From Paraclostridium bifermentans (GTDB lineage: Bacteria > Bacillota > Clostridia > Peptostreptococcales > Peptostreptococcaceae): DNA of 64,000 nucleotides. Location: contig NZ_CP079737.1 in NCBI RefSeq assembly GCF_019916025.1, positions 2,852,001 through 2,916,000 on the forward strand, written 5' to 3'. Each line of letters opens with the position of its first letter. The stretch's first letter is position 1. The translations under genes and the position numbers were made by a program. This document shows, piece after piece, positions 17,900 to 27,486 of the stretch. The notes below the pieces were generated by a model, which was not told the DNA's origin, did no database searches, and saw nothing but the letters and a program-made list of their open reading frames with translations.

Positions 17900-18762
17900 A
17901 ATATGCAACACTCCTTACTCTCTTTAATATCTAACTTCATTTCAAGTGCTAAGTTTTTACATGATCTTGATGGTAATACAATTTTATTTATTCCACATTC
18001 TATCGCTAATTTATCTAAGTCGCTTCTATATTTACCCCTAGGTCTCATACACCCTAAATTTATTTTAGTTTGTGGAAGCCTTATTCTCGCTTCACACAAT
18101 ACATCTATAACTTCATCTAAATTAGGGGGATCTACATTTTCATAATCAGTATTTTTTGTAGGTATCAAAACTATAAAAGTTAACTGATCTGGCTGATTTT
18201 TCTCAAGATAGTCTATAATCTCATATTCCCCTTTTACTTTTCCACCCTTTAACCCTATACATATATGCGGAGCTACCTTTGTGTATTTTTTTATATATTC
18301 ATATGTAGCTATGTATTCTTCTCTACTTTTATTAATTTTGTATACTTCTTTTATAGTATCCTCATCAAATACAAGGTCAAATGATACATAGTCTAAAAAA
18401 CTGCAGACCAAGTCTATATTTTCTTTATTCATAAGTCCTATATGTGAGTTTAATTTATATCCATTTTGTTTTAACTCTTTTATAGTTTCTATATGAGTAT
18501 CTATAGGAACATCTCCATCTTGGCTACATCCACCACTTAATAATATGCTGGTTATATTTCTCTTTTTTATATCTTTTTCATATTCATCTATAGGTGTCAT
18601 GTTTTTTAAATAGTGACCATTGCAATGAGCACATCCTAGACTACAGTTTGTATCTGTTATGCTCACTGCTAAGGTTTGGATTGGATATGCAAACTCAATA
18701 TTATTTCCGAAGTTTTTAACTTTTGTATCATATGCTAAATTAATTTTTCGATTTAAATTCAT
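17896..18762 (-). CDS. Radical SAM protein, probable LipS1/LipS2-type lipoyl synthase component
   Basis: 288 residues. The SAM cluster is Cys40-X3-Cys44-X2-Cys47 (TNCSLGCAHCNGH) and LLSGGCSQDG follows as the SAM-binding glycine region. Cysteines at 256, 268, 285 and 286 near the C terminus could hold an auxiliary cluster. It lies five bases after acsV and overlaps the next radical-SAM gene by four, so all four genes from acsV to lipM look like one unit. No canonical lipA is in the window. Sulfur insertion into octanoyl-GcvH is inferred from context. A corrinoid or nickel-cofactor role is the alternative. Confidence 0.75.
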   Translation of the reverse strand: MNLNRKINLAYDTKVKNFGNNIEFAYPIQTLAVSITDTNCSLGCAHCNGHYLKNMTPIDEYEKDIKKRNITSILLSGGCSQDGDVPIDTHIETIKELKQNGYKLNSHIGLMNKENIDLVCSFLDYVSFDLVFDEDTIKEVYKINKSREEYIATYEYIKKYTKVAPHICIGLKGGKVKGEYEIIDYLEKNQPDQLTFIVLIPTKNTDYENVDPPNLDEVIDVLCEARIRLPQTKINLGCMRPRGKYRSDLDKLAIECGINKIVLPSRSCKNLALEMKLDIKESKECCIL

Positions 18763-18766
18763 AGAT

Positions 18767-20695
18767 TTATTCTCCTAATATATTTTTAACTGAAGGAAAT
18801 TGTTCTATATTTGTATGAGGTAAAAAACAAGCAGATATAAATTCGTCCATATATGTAGGATATACACTTAACTCCACATATGTTAATTGATCTCCTATTT
18901 CTTCTAACTTATCTTTCGCATCATTACTTATTAAGGTTAAGTAAGAACCTATAAGAGAGCTATTACCTATGTAGGCAAATTTATCTCTGTCTATGTCTGG
19001 TAATAGACCTATCATAATAGAATTTTCTATATCTAAGCTATTTCCTATACCTCCTGCAATTAAAACTTTATCTATTTCGATAAAATCCATGCCTAAACTT
19101 TCTATAAGTATAGATGCCCCTGAATATATAGCTCCTTTTGCCCTTATAAAGTTATCTATATCTACTTCATTTACACTTATATCATTTTCTATATTGTACT
19201 CTTCCTTAAATGCAAGTACATATTCTCCTATATCATGTTCATTAAATCTTATACGTTTATTTTTTAGTTCTTTATTAATCTTACCTCTTCTATCAACAAT
19301 TCCACTTATCATCATTTTGCATATAATATCTATTATTCCTGAACCACAAACGCCAACTGGATTACAATCTCCAATAATTTTCAACTTAGGATCTAAAGTG
19401 TTTTTATCTATATCAACTTTCTCTATAGCTCCATTTGAAGCTCTCATACCACAACTTATTCCTCCACCTTCAAACGCAGGACCTGCTGAGCATGCACAAG
19501 TCATCATATAGTCTTTATTTCCAAATACAATCTCTCCATTAGTTCCTAAGTCTATAAACAATACATTTTCTTCGCTAGCCCATATTCCAGCAGATAACAC
19601 ACCTGCTGTTATATCTCCACCAACATAACTAGCTACAGATGGTGCTAGATATACAGTAACATCTTTATTTATATTTAATCCTATATCATGAGCACTTAAA
19701 TTTGGAGATTTTACAAATGGAGGTATATAAGGTTCTTGTCTTAAAAAATCCGCATGTACTCCTAAAAATAAGCTACTCATTGTCGTATTCCCTGCAACTA
19801 CAAAATAGCTTATATACTCTTTATCAATTTTATTTTTATTACATAATTTTTCTATTAGTGGATTTATAGTTTCTTCTACTATTGCATGTTGTAAAAGTTT
19901 AATTCCATCCTTTTTAGTTGAATATATTATCCTATTTATTACATCTGCTCCATATTTAATTTGCGCATTTCCTGATGACTCTTTTCCTATAATCTCATTA
20001 TTTTTTAAATTAACTAAACAAACTACAACTGATGTAGTTCCTATATCAACAGCTATTCCATAAAATTCATCTTCTGTATTTCCAGTATTAATATCAATCA
20101 AATAAACAATGTTATTTTTAAGTTCATAAGTTATAGTTACCTTAAAATTATTATTTCTAATTACTAAAGGGATTTTCCTAAGTAAATTCAAACTAAACTC
20201 TATATTTTCATATCCAAAATTATTTCTAATATGTCTTTGAATTCTATCTATATCACTTATATTATCATCTAAATTTGGCTCATCTAACTCTATATATTTT
20301 TTAAATGTTTTTTTATTAAAATCTAATGAATTATCCTTTAATATGTTGATTGCTTTATCAAATATTTTTTTATCTTTATTGTTATCACTGCCTTCAATTT
20401 TCATTTCATTCATAGATGTTGAAAGTTTTGAAGGAACTTCAATTTCTATATCTTCAATGACCTTACTTGCACACGAAAGAATATACCCTTGCTTCTTTTC
20501 TTCTTCATTTATATGTATATTCATTTTAGAATCTACTTTACCATTTTTTAGTTTTACTTTACACTTTCCACATACCATACTTCCATTGCAAGGAGCATCG
20601 ATAAATATATTATTTTCTCTAAGAACCTCTAGCAAATTATCCTCTTTGTTACATTCAATCTCTTTTTTATGAGACAATATTTTTACTTTAACCAT
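18767..20695 (-). CDS. acsV: Corrinoid activation protein AcsV (RACo-type ATPase)
   Basis: 642 residues, cytoplasmic. An N-terminal [2Fe-2S] ferredoxin domain has Cys36, Cys42, Cys45 and Cys75. After a linker follows the ASKHA-fold ATPase of the DUF4445 family, with GIAVDIGTTSVVVCLVNL as phosphate loop and ADVINRIIYS and AGNTTMSSL segments. It uses ATP and low-potential electrons to reduce inactive Co(II) corrinoid protein AcsCD back to Co(I). Ribosome site AAGGGGGAT. A terminator separates it from gcvH, so it may start a second transcription unit that continues into the lipoyl genes. Confidence 0.92.
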   Translation of the reverse strand: MVKVKILSHKKEIECNKEDNLLEVLRENNIFIDAPCNGSMVCGKCKVKLKNGKVDSKMNIHINEEEKKQGYILSCASKVIEDIEIEVPSKLSTSMNEMKIEGSDNNKDKKIFDKAINILKDNSLDFNKKTFKKYIELDEPNLDDNISDIDRIQRHIRNNFGYENIEFSLNLLRKIPLVIRNNNFKVTITYELKNNIVYLIDINTGNTEDEFYGIAVDIGTTSVVVCLVNLKNNEIIGKESSGNAQIKYGADVINRIIYSTKKDGIKLLQHAIVEETINPLIEKLCNKNKIDKEYISYFVVAGNTTMSSLFLGVHADFLRQEPYIPPFVKSPNLSAHDIGLNINKDVTVYLAPSVASYVGGDITAGVLSAGIWASEENVLFIDLGTNGEIVFGNKDYMMTCACSAGPAFEGGGISCGMRASNGAIEKVDIDKNTLDPKLKIIGDCNPVGVCGSGIIDIICKMMISGIVDRRGKINKELKNKRIRFNEHDIGEYVLAFKEEYNIENDISVNEVDIDNFIRAKGAIYSGASILIESLGMDFIEIDKVLIAGGIGNSLDIENSIMIGLLPDIDRDKFAYIGNSSLIGSYLTLISNDAKDKLEEIGDQLTYVELSVYPTYMDEFISACFLPHTNIEQFPSVKNILGE

Positions 20696-20810
20696 GCTAA
20701 TCCCCCTTATTTAAAGTCACTAAGTTACAAAGTTATCCCCTAAATATATATTCTATGTAAACAATCATATTACCTTGATTTTTGTTTTATTTTTATCAAA
20801 TTTTAAAATC

Positions 20811-20865
20811 AAAAAAGCTGTTCCAAGATCAATTGATTTTACAATTTCACTTGAAACAGCTTTTT
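20811..20865 (-). terminator. Terminator after gcvH
   Basis: A long hairpin (20812-20827 with 20850-20865, one mismatch) ending in TTTTTT on the minus strand lies two bases past gcvH. The remaining 115 bases before acsV show no clear promoter. Confidence 0.8.
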
Positions 20866-20866
20866 G

Positions 20867-21244
20867 TTATTCCTCTATACTAGCTTCATATCCATCAGAG
20901 TTTATTAAACTATCTAACTCTTCTGGATCTGACATTTTTATTTTTATTATCCATGCATCATAAGCATCTTCATTTATAGCTTCTGGCTCATCTTCTAAAT
21001 CTTCATTTATTTGTACAACTTCTCCAGATATAGGAGCTATTAAATCAGAAGCAACTTTTGATGATTCTACAACTCCAAAGTCACTACCTTTAGTTAATTC
21101 ATCCTCTACTTCAGGCATCTCAACAAATAATATTTCACCTAATTGATCTTGAGCATAATCTGTTATTCCTATATAAGCATATTCTCCATCTACTTTTACC
21201 CATGTATGCTCTTTACAGTATTTTAAACTTGGTATAACTTTCAT
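20867..21244 (-). CDS. gcvH: Glycine cleavage system H protein (lipoyl carrier)
   Basis: 125 residues, the small beta-barrel lipoyl domain. The lipoyl-lysine is Lys63 in VVESSKVASDL. The acidic C-terminal half and DAWIIKIKM are typical of GcvH. The ATG at 21244 follows GAGGAG with seven bases spacing; an upstream TTG overlaps the ribosome site. It is the last gene of the main acetyl-CoA cluster. No glycine cleavage P or T gene is in the window, so it either works with P/T proteins encoded elsewhere or serves as acceptor for lipoyl assembly in this cluster. LpdA in the same operon could oxidise its dihydrolipoyl arm. Confidence 0.95.
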   Translation of the reverse strand: MKVIPSLKYCKEHTWVKVDGEYAYIGITDYAQDQLGEILFVEMPEVEDELTKGSDFGVVESSKVASDLIAPISGEVVQINEDLEDEPEAINEDAYDAWIIKIKMSDPEELDSLINSDGYEASIEE

Positions 21245-21275
21245 TGTTTCACTCCTCAAATTTTATAAGATAATA

Positions 21276-23411
21276 TTACATCACACATTCCATGCTTAAA
21301 GCTGGATGACCTTTTTCTTCTAGGTATGCTAATACACCTTCAGAATCTGTAGATATAGTTTCATCACAAATCATATCTGTGAAGTTTTCTATTCCATGTA
21401 ATTCCATCATTGCAGCATTTAACTTATCTGCAACATAGTCTTTTAATTCTTTAGGCATCCATACTATTCTAGATGGTCCGCCTTCTGCATAAGCAAATTT
21501 CTTAGAAGATATAAATTGTCTTCCGTGACCCATAAATCCTGGAGTTTGAACTCCTCCACCTGTCATTGAAGCAAGTTCTCCAAATGTCATACCAACAGGA
21601 GTCATTCCTGCAAATTCTCTATTTACTATAACAAATCCGTTAGCTTCTGGCATTATACCGCATATACATTCAAAACATCCACATGAAGTCATTGGATCTT
21701 CTAATATAGAGTATAATGTAACACTTTCAACCGCACCTTGAGATATAGCACTTACTTCATCATTTACTGATTGCCATACACCTTTTAAGTCATCTAAGCA
21801 TTCACCTTTTATTATAGGTTGGCATGGTCCTGTTTTATCAAGTTCTTTTGTTGCTTTTGCATCTAGCCAACTAACAGCTCCACAAAGACCTAGTCTTTCA
21901 GGTGTTACAACACAAACATGTGCAGGTGCAAATGACTGACATAAATTACAAGTATAGAATTCATCAACACTTTCATCTACTAGAGAAGCTAATCTTTCAT
22001 CTCTAGCAGTATATCTAGGAGTTGCATACTCTGATTTTAATTTAGCTACTTCTTCCGCATCTGTTATTAAAGTAACTTGACACTTATCAACTACTGATTC
22101 AAACTCATCTAGCATCTTAGCATATATAACTTCTCCTATATGCTTTAGTCTAAATCCTTTTTCAACAGCATCTTTAGAGATTCTTACCCAAGTTATATCT
22201 CTTTGCCCAACATGCATTACACCTTCTATATAGTTTAAGAAGTAGTGTAATCTTCTTTCTAAAACTGGTTCAAAGTCTTCTTGCATATTCTTACCAGCTA
22301 TATCAACTATAACTGCAAGAGGCAATCTTACAACTCCATTTACAGCTTCAACTTGATCTATATCACTACCTATAATTTCTATCTTGTGATCCTCAACTTC
22401 AGATAGCTCTTTCTTTCTAACTAACTCCCAAGCTTCTGTTCTGTTTCCACCAAATTCAGCAAGCATATCATTTTTTCTTATTCTTTCACCTTCAAATGCT
22501 GCTGCAAAAGAAACTGGTATTGGTATTTCAGTTATTTTTATTTTTATTCCTCTAGCTTCTAGAGATGTTGCTACAAACTTATCGTAATCTTTTTGAGTTA
22601 ATAAGTTCATTGGAACTTCTAACACATCTTGATCTGTTATAACTGGGAACCCTAAAGCTATTGCTCCTGCTCCACAAGATACAACTAAATCAGTCAATGG
22701 TCCAAATGCATTTACAAATGCGGGAACTCTCTTAGCTGTATATTCTAGTAATCCAGTTAAATCGCCAGGAGCTAATCCTCCAAATATTAGTGCCGCTCTT
22801 ATAGCAACTGATACAACATGTATTACGCTTGTTACATCATATCCTAGAGGTATAACTCTAAGCTCTAGACCCATTTTCACTCCAGCCTCAATAGCCTGAT
22901 CTATAACTTTACCAACTAAGAATGTCAATAATCCTTTAGATTGATAGTCTTTTATTATCTTAGCTGCAGTTTCTGCATCTGGACATTCTCCAAGTACAAC
23001 CGCAACCCCTGGTATATCTCCTGTAACTAATGGCACTCCAAGAGATCTTATTATAGGGTCTGTTATATGCCCTGCACATGGCTCACTATATGGAGCATCA
23101 CTCATTGAGTATTTTATAGCTTCTATTACTTCTGCTGCTAAAGCTGTTGCTAATCCTGAATTAAATACATGTTCTAATAAATGAGTTTTATTTATTAAAC
23201 TTTCAATAATTTCTAGTGCAGCTTCTAAATCTCCTAAATTATTAATTTTCTTTCCTGTTGCAGCATATATGCAAGGAAGCGAATATGCCGTATCTGGGAA
23301 TTCAACTTTATGGTCTTTACCATGTTTTTCTATAGCTTCATTAAGCAATCCTTTTGCAGCTTCTAATGCCTGCTCGGATCCATTAAAAACAGTACTGTAC
23401 AAATTTTTCAC
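21276..23411 (-). CDS. acsB: Acetyl-CoA synthase (CODH/ACS alpha subunit)
   Basis: 711 residues. It condenses CO, a corrinoid-bound methyl group and CoA to acetyl-CoA at the nickel A-cluster. The A-cluster cysteines are Cys488, Cys491, Cys500, Cys510, Cys577 and Cys579; each equals the Moorella numbering minus 18, so all are conserved. GTG start at 23411 follows AAGGGGGAA. The N-terminal domain that forms the CO channel with CooS is present at full length. Gene order acsC-acsE-acsB is characteristic of this clostridial lineage. Confidence 0.97.
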   Translation of the reverse strand: MKNLYSTVFNGSEQALEAAKGLLNEAIEKHGKDHKVEFPDTAYSLPCIYAATGKKINNLGDLEAALEIIESLINKTHLLEHVFNSGLATALAAEVIEAIKYSMSDAPYSEPCAGHITDPIIRSLGVPLVTGDIPGVAVVLGECPDAETAAKIIKDYQSKGLLTFLVGKVIDQAIEAGVKMGLELRVIPLGYDVTSVIHVVSVAIRAALIFGGLAPGDLTGLLEYTAKRVPAFVNAFGPLTDLVVSCGAGAIALGFPVITDQDVLEVPMNLLTQKDYDKFVATSLEARGIKIKITEIPIPVSFAAAFEGERIRKNDMLAEFGGNRTEAWELVRKKELSEVEDHKIEIIGSDIDQVEAVNGVVRLPLAVIVDIAGKNMQEDFEPVLERRLHYFLNYIEGVMHVGQRDITWVRISKDAVEKGFRLKHIGEVIYAKMLDEFESVVDKCQVTLITDAEEVAKLKSEYATPRYTARDERLASLVDESVDEFYTCNLCQSFAPAHVCVVTPERLGLCGAVSWLDAKATKELDKTGPCQPIIKGECLDDLKGVWQSVNDEVSAISQGAVESVTLYSILEDPMTSCGCFECICGIMPEANGFVIVNREFAGMTPVGMTFGELASMTGGGVQTPGFMGHGRQFISSKKFAYAEGGPSRIVWMPKELKDYVADKLNAAMMELHGIENFTDMICDETISTDSEGVLAYLEEKGHPALSMECVM

Positions 23412-23458
23412 TCTATTTCCCCCTTTTATATCTATACTATATATAAAATAAATGCTTA

Positions 23459-24271
23459 CTATACGTTATATGCAAATCCACCTTCATTTAATTCTAAATA
23501 TGAGTCTGCATAAAGACTAGAATTTCTTATTATGTCACAAGATTTTATAGTTCTCATTAATTCTTCATCACATGGGTTTACTATAGCAGAGCTAAATCCA
23601 TTTGCCATAGCCATAGCTGCGAATGCACTATCTAATATAGGTCTTACATGTTTAGGACATCCATTTGAAACATTTGATAACCCTCCAGTTGTTAAAAGTC
23701 CCATTTCAGTCATCATTTTTATAGCTTCTAAAACTTCCATTTGTTTGTCTTGCATTCCTTTTATAACTAAGCATAGTGGGTCAAATAACATATCTTCTGG
23801 CTCTAATCCTGCCATTAATCCTCTTTCTAATAATTCTTGGCAGTATGCCATACGCTCATCATTATCTCTAGGTATACCTTCTTTGGCACATAAAGCTATA
23901 ACTTTAGCTTGATATTCCCCTGCTAAATCTATTAGCTCTATTCTTCCACCAGCATCAGCTGAGTTTATTATAGGTTTACCATTATCTCTGTTATAAACTT
24001 TAAGTCCGGCTTCTATAGCGTTTCTATTTGCAGTATCTAAAGCTAATGGTACATTGTTAAATTCTGATTGAAGTAGTTGAACACCCCAAGTCATTATATC
24101 TGCTCCATCTCTTTCAGCTGGCCCTATATTGAAATCTATGTAATGAGCTCCAGCGTCTAATTGTTCTTTAGCTCTTTTTAGTATTGGAGCTGGGTCTCTC
24201 TCTTCTAAAGCTTTTCTTATTGATGGCGATATACAGTGTATTCTTTCTCCTATTATCATAAATTTTTCCAT
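23459..24271 (-). CDS. acsE: Methyltetrahydrofolate:corrinoid/iron-sulfur protein methyltransferase
   Basis: 270 residues, pterin-binding TIM barrel. It transfers the methyl group of methyl-tetrahydrofolate to Co(I) of AcsCD. The family start IIGERIH and ERDPAPI segments, the NIGPAERDGADIM loop and the asparagine in LSNVSNGCP are visible. Ribosome site AGGGGGAA. It is about 40 bases from each neighbour, within the operon. Confidence 0.95.
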   Translation of the reverse strand: MEKFMIIGERIHCISPSIRKALEERDPAPILKRAKEQLDAGAHYIDFNIGPAERDGADIMTWGVQLLQSEFNNVPLALDTANRNAIEAGLKVYNRDNGKPIINSADAGGRIELIDLAGEYQAKVIALCAKEGIPRDNDERMAYCQELLERGLMAGLEPEDMLFDPLCLVIKGMQDKQMEVLEAIKMMTEMGLLTTGGLSNVSNGCPKHVRPILDSAFAAMAMANGFSSAIVNPCDEELMRTIKSCDIIRNSSLYADSYLELNEGGFAYNV

Positions 24272-24308
24272 GTGATTTGTTCCCCCTATTAACTATAGTT
24301 TATTGAAT

Positions 24309-25679
24309 TTAAGCCATAGCAGTTTCTTTATTGGCTTTATATTCTCTTAAGAATTTTGGTAATTCCATTGATTCCTCTGTTCCAATTACTACATTCCATC
24401 CTGGTAAATTATCTTCTATATCTCCTTTTAATACTGCTACTTTACCTGGTATTATTAAATCTCTATTCTTAGTTTTTTCAGCTACTCCTATTTCTTTTAT
24501 AAAGTTAGCTATAGAACTTCCTCCAAACTTACCTGCCGCCCATGCAGTTAAAACTGAATATCCTCCTGCATCTGGTATCGCTAACCATACAGGTACTTTA
24601 GATCTTTCTATTTCTCCTGCTATTATGAAGTAAGTTAATGCAAAGTCAACTGTAACTAAAACTGGTGAATTTTCATCTGGATTGTTTATAGGATATAGTT
24701 TAGTTTCTACTCTCATTGGTCTTTGTGGATCTGTGTATATATTTTGTCTAAGTGCAAATAAAGGTAAAGCTTTTGCATAATTTATATCATCTAATACTAT
24801 TATAGATCCATATTTAACCGTGAATATTGAAGATATAGCAACTTCCATATTAGGATCATTTTTAGCTAATTTATTTGCAAATACTAGTGATGGGTATCCA
24901 AATGTTCTATCTTGTTCTTTTAAAGATATTCTTCTTATTTGAACTACATTTGTAAATGTGTCTTTCATTGTTTCTCCTGTTGCATCTAATAACAATTCTT
25001 TATATCCTAAAGCTTGTATAGCTTCTGTTGTAGCATATAATTCTTCTAAATTGGATGCATTTACACCTAATACTAACTTATCATTTTTAACTACTTCAAC
25101 CATCTCTTTGTAGTTATCTTTATTTGCTCCATAAACTACTGGATTTTCGCCTTTTAATAATTCTACAGCTTCCTTAGCTACTTGAGCATCTTCACATATT
25201 ATCATGTATGCTAAAGTTAAATTACTTTGTTTAACTTTGTTTATTAAATTTAAATATGATTCTTTATTTGAATTATATCTTAAAGCCGCTATCTCTACTT
25301 TCATTTCTTCGCCTATTCTTATGTAGTTTACAGCTTTTATATTTTCTAATTTAGAATTTATTTCATCTTCTGTCATGCAGTCACAAAATTCTACTGCAAA
25401 TCTATTTTTATTTAAGAAAGTTTTTTCATGTCTAAATAATACAGTTTCTCCACCTAAATCATATTGAGCTTCTCCTGCTCCAATTTTTAAACTTTTCATA
25501 AGTGGAGCAGTAGCTTCTGATAATTTATCTAAAGCTTCCTGAGCCATATGAGGGCATTTTCCTATTTCACACGCCCCTGATGCAACCTTCATACAAAACG
25601 CCATACAAGTTGGAAAACCACAATCTTTACAATTTTTCTTTGGTGTTAATTTAAATATATCTAAAGCTTTTAAAGCCAT
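24309..25679 (-). CDS. acsC: Corrinoid/iron-sulfur protein large subunit
   Basis: 456 residues. The N-terminal Fe-S domain carries Cys17-X2-Cys20-X4-Cys25-X16-Cys42 (NCKDCGFPTC), which binds the [4Fe-4S] cluster used for reactivation. A TIM-barrel and C-terminal cobalamin-binding domain follow, with WAAGKFGGSSIANFIKEIG in the corrinoid region. With AcsD it shuttles the methyl group from AcsE to AcsB. Ribosome site AGGGGGAG. Length is normal for the family. Confidence 0.95.
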   Translation of the reverse strand: MALKALDIFKLTPKKNCKDCGFPTCMAFCMKVASGACEIGKCPHMAQEALDKLSEATAPLMKSLKIGAGEAQYDLGGETVLFRHEKTFLNKNRFAVEFCDCMTEDEINSKLENIKAVNYIRIGEEMKVEIAALRYNSNKESYLNLINKVKQSNLTLAYMIICEDAQVAKEAVELLKGENPVVYGANKDNYKEMVEVVKNDKLVLGVNASNLEELYATTEAIQALGYKELLLDATGETMKDTFTNVVQIRRISLKEQDRTFGYPSLVFANKLAKNDPNMEVAISSIFTVKYGSIIVLDDINYAKALPLFALRQNIYTDPQRPMRVETKLYPINNPDENSPVLVTVDFALTYFIIAGEIERSKVPVWLAIPDAGGYSVLTAWAAGKFGGSSIANFIKEIGVAEKTKNRDLIIPGKVAVLKGDIEDNLPGWNVVIGTEESMELPKFLREYKANKETAMA

Positions 25680-25707
25680 ATTATTCTCCCCCTAACCTTT
25701 TAACTTA

Positions 25708-26652
25708 TTATGCTAATTCGCTAATTAAAGTTTTTATAGTTTCTACAGATTTTGGATGACGAAGCACTACTGCATTTGATCCTCCAGCTAAAGCACTTGA
25801 CGCTGTTGAAATTTCCATAGATATTCCTCTTTCTTCTGGGCAACCCCATGCTGGTTCATCTTCTATACTTGCAACAGACTCTTTTACATTCCAACTTTCA
25901 AAACAAACCGGTGTTATTATTGGCATTTGTAATGTTTTATCATTTTGACCAAGTGCCGCAAGTCTAATTCTATCCATTGTAGATGCAACATATTCATATC
26001 CATATCCAGCTGCTGAACATCCAACGTTCATAACTATATTTTCTTGCTTAACTCCTAATTGAGTTAGTAAAACATTTAATTGTTTAGCTAAGTTTATATC
26101 AACTGAAGATTCAGCTCCTACTTTATGACCATAAGCCATTCCAGCTGCAGCCCCTACTCCTTTATAGTTTTCTTCTGTAGCTGACATAAATAAGCAATTA
26201 TATCCATCTACAGCTTGAGCTACTTTTTCAAATACCTTTGCATCTTTTTCATGATTTCCACATCCTGCTATTACTATTGGCAATGCTACATTTTCTAAAA
26301 CTTTTTTAGCAACTTCTGCACATTCTTCAGGAGTTTTGTCTAATCCATTAGGATCTGCACCCTCTAATCTTAAACATATAAAATCAGGTTCTATTTTTTC
26401 TTCTATATACTTAGCCCATTTAACACTATCATTAGCTACATCTTCATATAAGTTTTTAATTTCACTAGTCCAGTTTTCTGGATATACATCTAGCATTTCT
26501 ACACCAATTTTTTGTGTATTTGCTTGATCTCCATCAAAGTTATAAAAAGGAAGTATGTTTTCTCCTCCTATTTTTATAGCTCTTTCCCCTGAACCTATTT
26601 CAACCTCTGATATTTTCCCAGAGTATTTTTGAACAGACATCTTAAATGCCAT
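25708..26652 (-). CDS. acsD: Corrinoid/iron-sulfur protein small subunit
   Basis: 314 residues, TIM-barrel subunit that caps the corrinoid of AcsC. FDGDQANTQKIGVEMLDV, FICLRLEGADPNG and VLRHPKSVETI are typical AcsD segments. Ribosome site AAGGGGGAA. It is 28 bases upstream of acsC, so co-translated in stoichiometric amounts. Confidence 0.95.
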   Translation of the reverse strand: MAFKMSVQKYSGKISEVEIGSGERAIKIGGENILPFYNFDGDQANTQKIGVEMLDVYPENWTSEIKNLYEDVANDSVKWAKYIEEKIEPDFICLRLEGADPNGLDKTPEECAEVAKKVLENVALPIVIAGCGNHEKDAKVFEKVAQAVDGYNCLFMSATEENYKGVGAAAGMAYGHKVGAESSVDINLAKQLNVLLTQLGVKQENIVMNVGCSAAGYGYEYVASTMDRIRLAALGQNDKTLQMPIITPVCFESWNVKESVASIEDEPAWGCPEERGISMEISTASSALAGGSNAVVLRHPKSVETIKTLISELA

Positions 26653-26670
26653 ATTTTTTTCCCCCTTAGT

Positions 26671-27441
26671 CTAATTTAATTCTAATTTAGATATAATATC
26701 TTTAATAGCGATTTTTGACTTAGCATCTTCAGGTAAATTTATTAAAGGTATACCTGAAGAATCATATTCATATATCATATCATCTAAAGGTACAACACCT
26801 AAAAGATCTAATTTATGTTTCTCTATTTCCTCTTTTACACCATCATTTAAAATTCCATTTGGAACCTTATTTACTACTAACTGCATATCTCCTACATTTA
26901 AGTTTAACTCTCTAGCTAAATCTCTTATTCTTGCAACTGCTTGAATACTACGTCTTGAACAGTCACTAACTAAAAGTAATTTATCTATATGTTTAGTAGT
27001 TTTTCTACTTAAATGTTCCATACCAGCTTCATTATCTATAACTAGGTAATCGTAGCTATCTGAAAGTTTATCTGTTTGCTCTCTTAAAATTCCATTTACA
27101 TAACAGTAGCAACCTTCACCTTCAGACCTTCCCATAACTATCAAATCATATCCTGGTCCTTCTGCTACAGAAGTATTCAGTCTATATTGTAAGTATTGAG
27201 CTTTAGTCATACCTCCTGGAAATGCATTCCCTTGTTTTTCTCTTTGGTTTATTTCTTCTCTTATTTGACCTAATGTTACATCTATATCTAATCCTAGTAC
27301 TTCATTTATATTAGCATTTGCATCTGCATCAACTACTAATATTGGCCCCTTATTTTCTTTTACTAAGCAGTTTATTAGAAGACCTGTAAGACTCGTCTTT
27401 CCAGTTCCACCTTTCCCTGCCACTGCAATATTAAATCCCAT
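26671..27441 (-). CDS. CooC/AcsF-type nickel-insertion ATPase
   Basis: 256 residues, MinD-like deviant P-loop ATPase. The P-loop is AGKGGTGKTS and a Cys111-X-Cys113 pair (EGCYCYVNG) matches the metal-binding CXC of CooC. IDNEAGMEHLSR is the switch II-like region. Two such ATPases are in this cluster. This one lies next to acsD-acsB, so it probably matures acetyl-CoA synthase (AcsF role), while the copy beside cooS serves CO dehydrogenase. The division of labour is inferred from position. Ribosome site AAGGGGGAA. Confidence 0.88.
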   Translation of the reverse strand: MGFNIAVAGKGGTGKTSLTGLLINCLVKENKGPILVVDADANANINEVLGLDIDVTLGQIREEINQREKQGNAFPGGMTKAQYLQYRLNTSVAEGPGYDLIVMGRSEGEGCYCYVNGILREQTDKLSDSYDYLVIDNEAGMEHLSRKTTKHIDKLLLVSDCSRRSIQAVARIRDLARELNLNVGDMQLVVNKVPNGILNDGVKEEIEKHKLDLLGVVPLDDMIYEYDSSGIPLINLPEDAKSKIAIKDIISKLELN

Positions 27442-27486
27442 AAGATTTCCCCCTTTGTTCGTCTAAATAGAACTTATTTATTCTAC

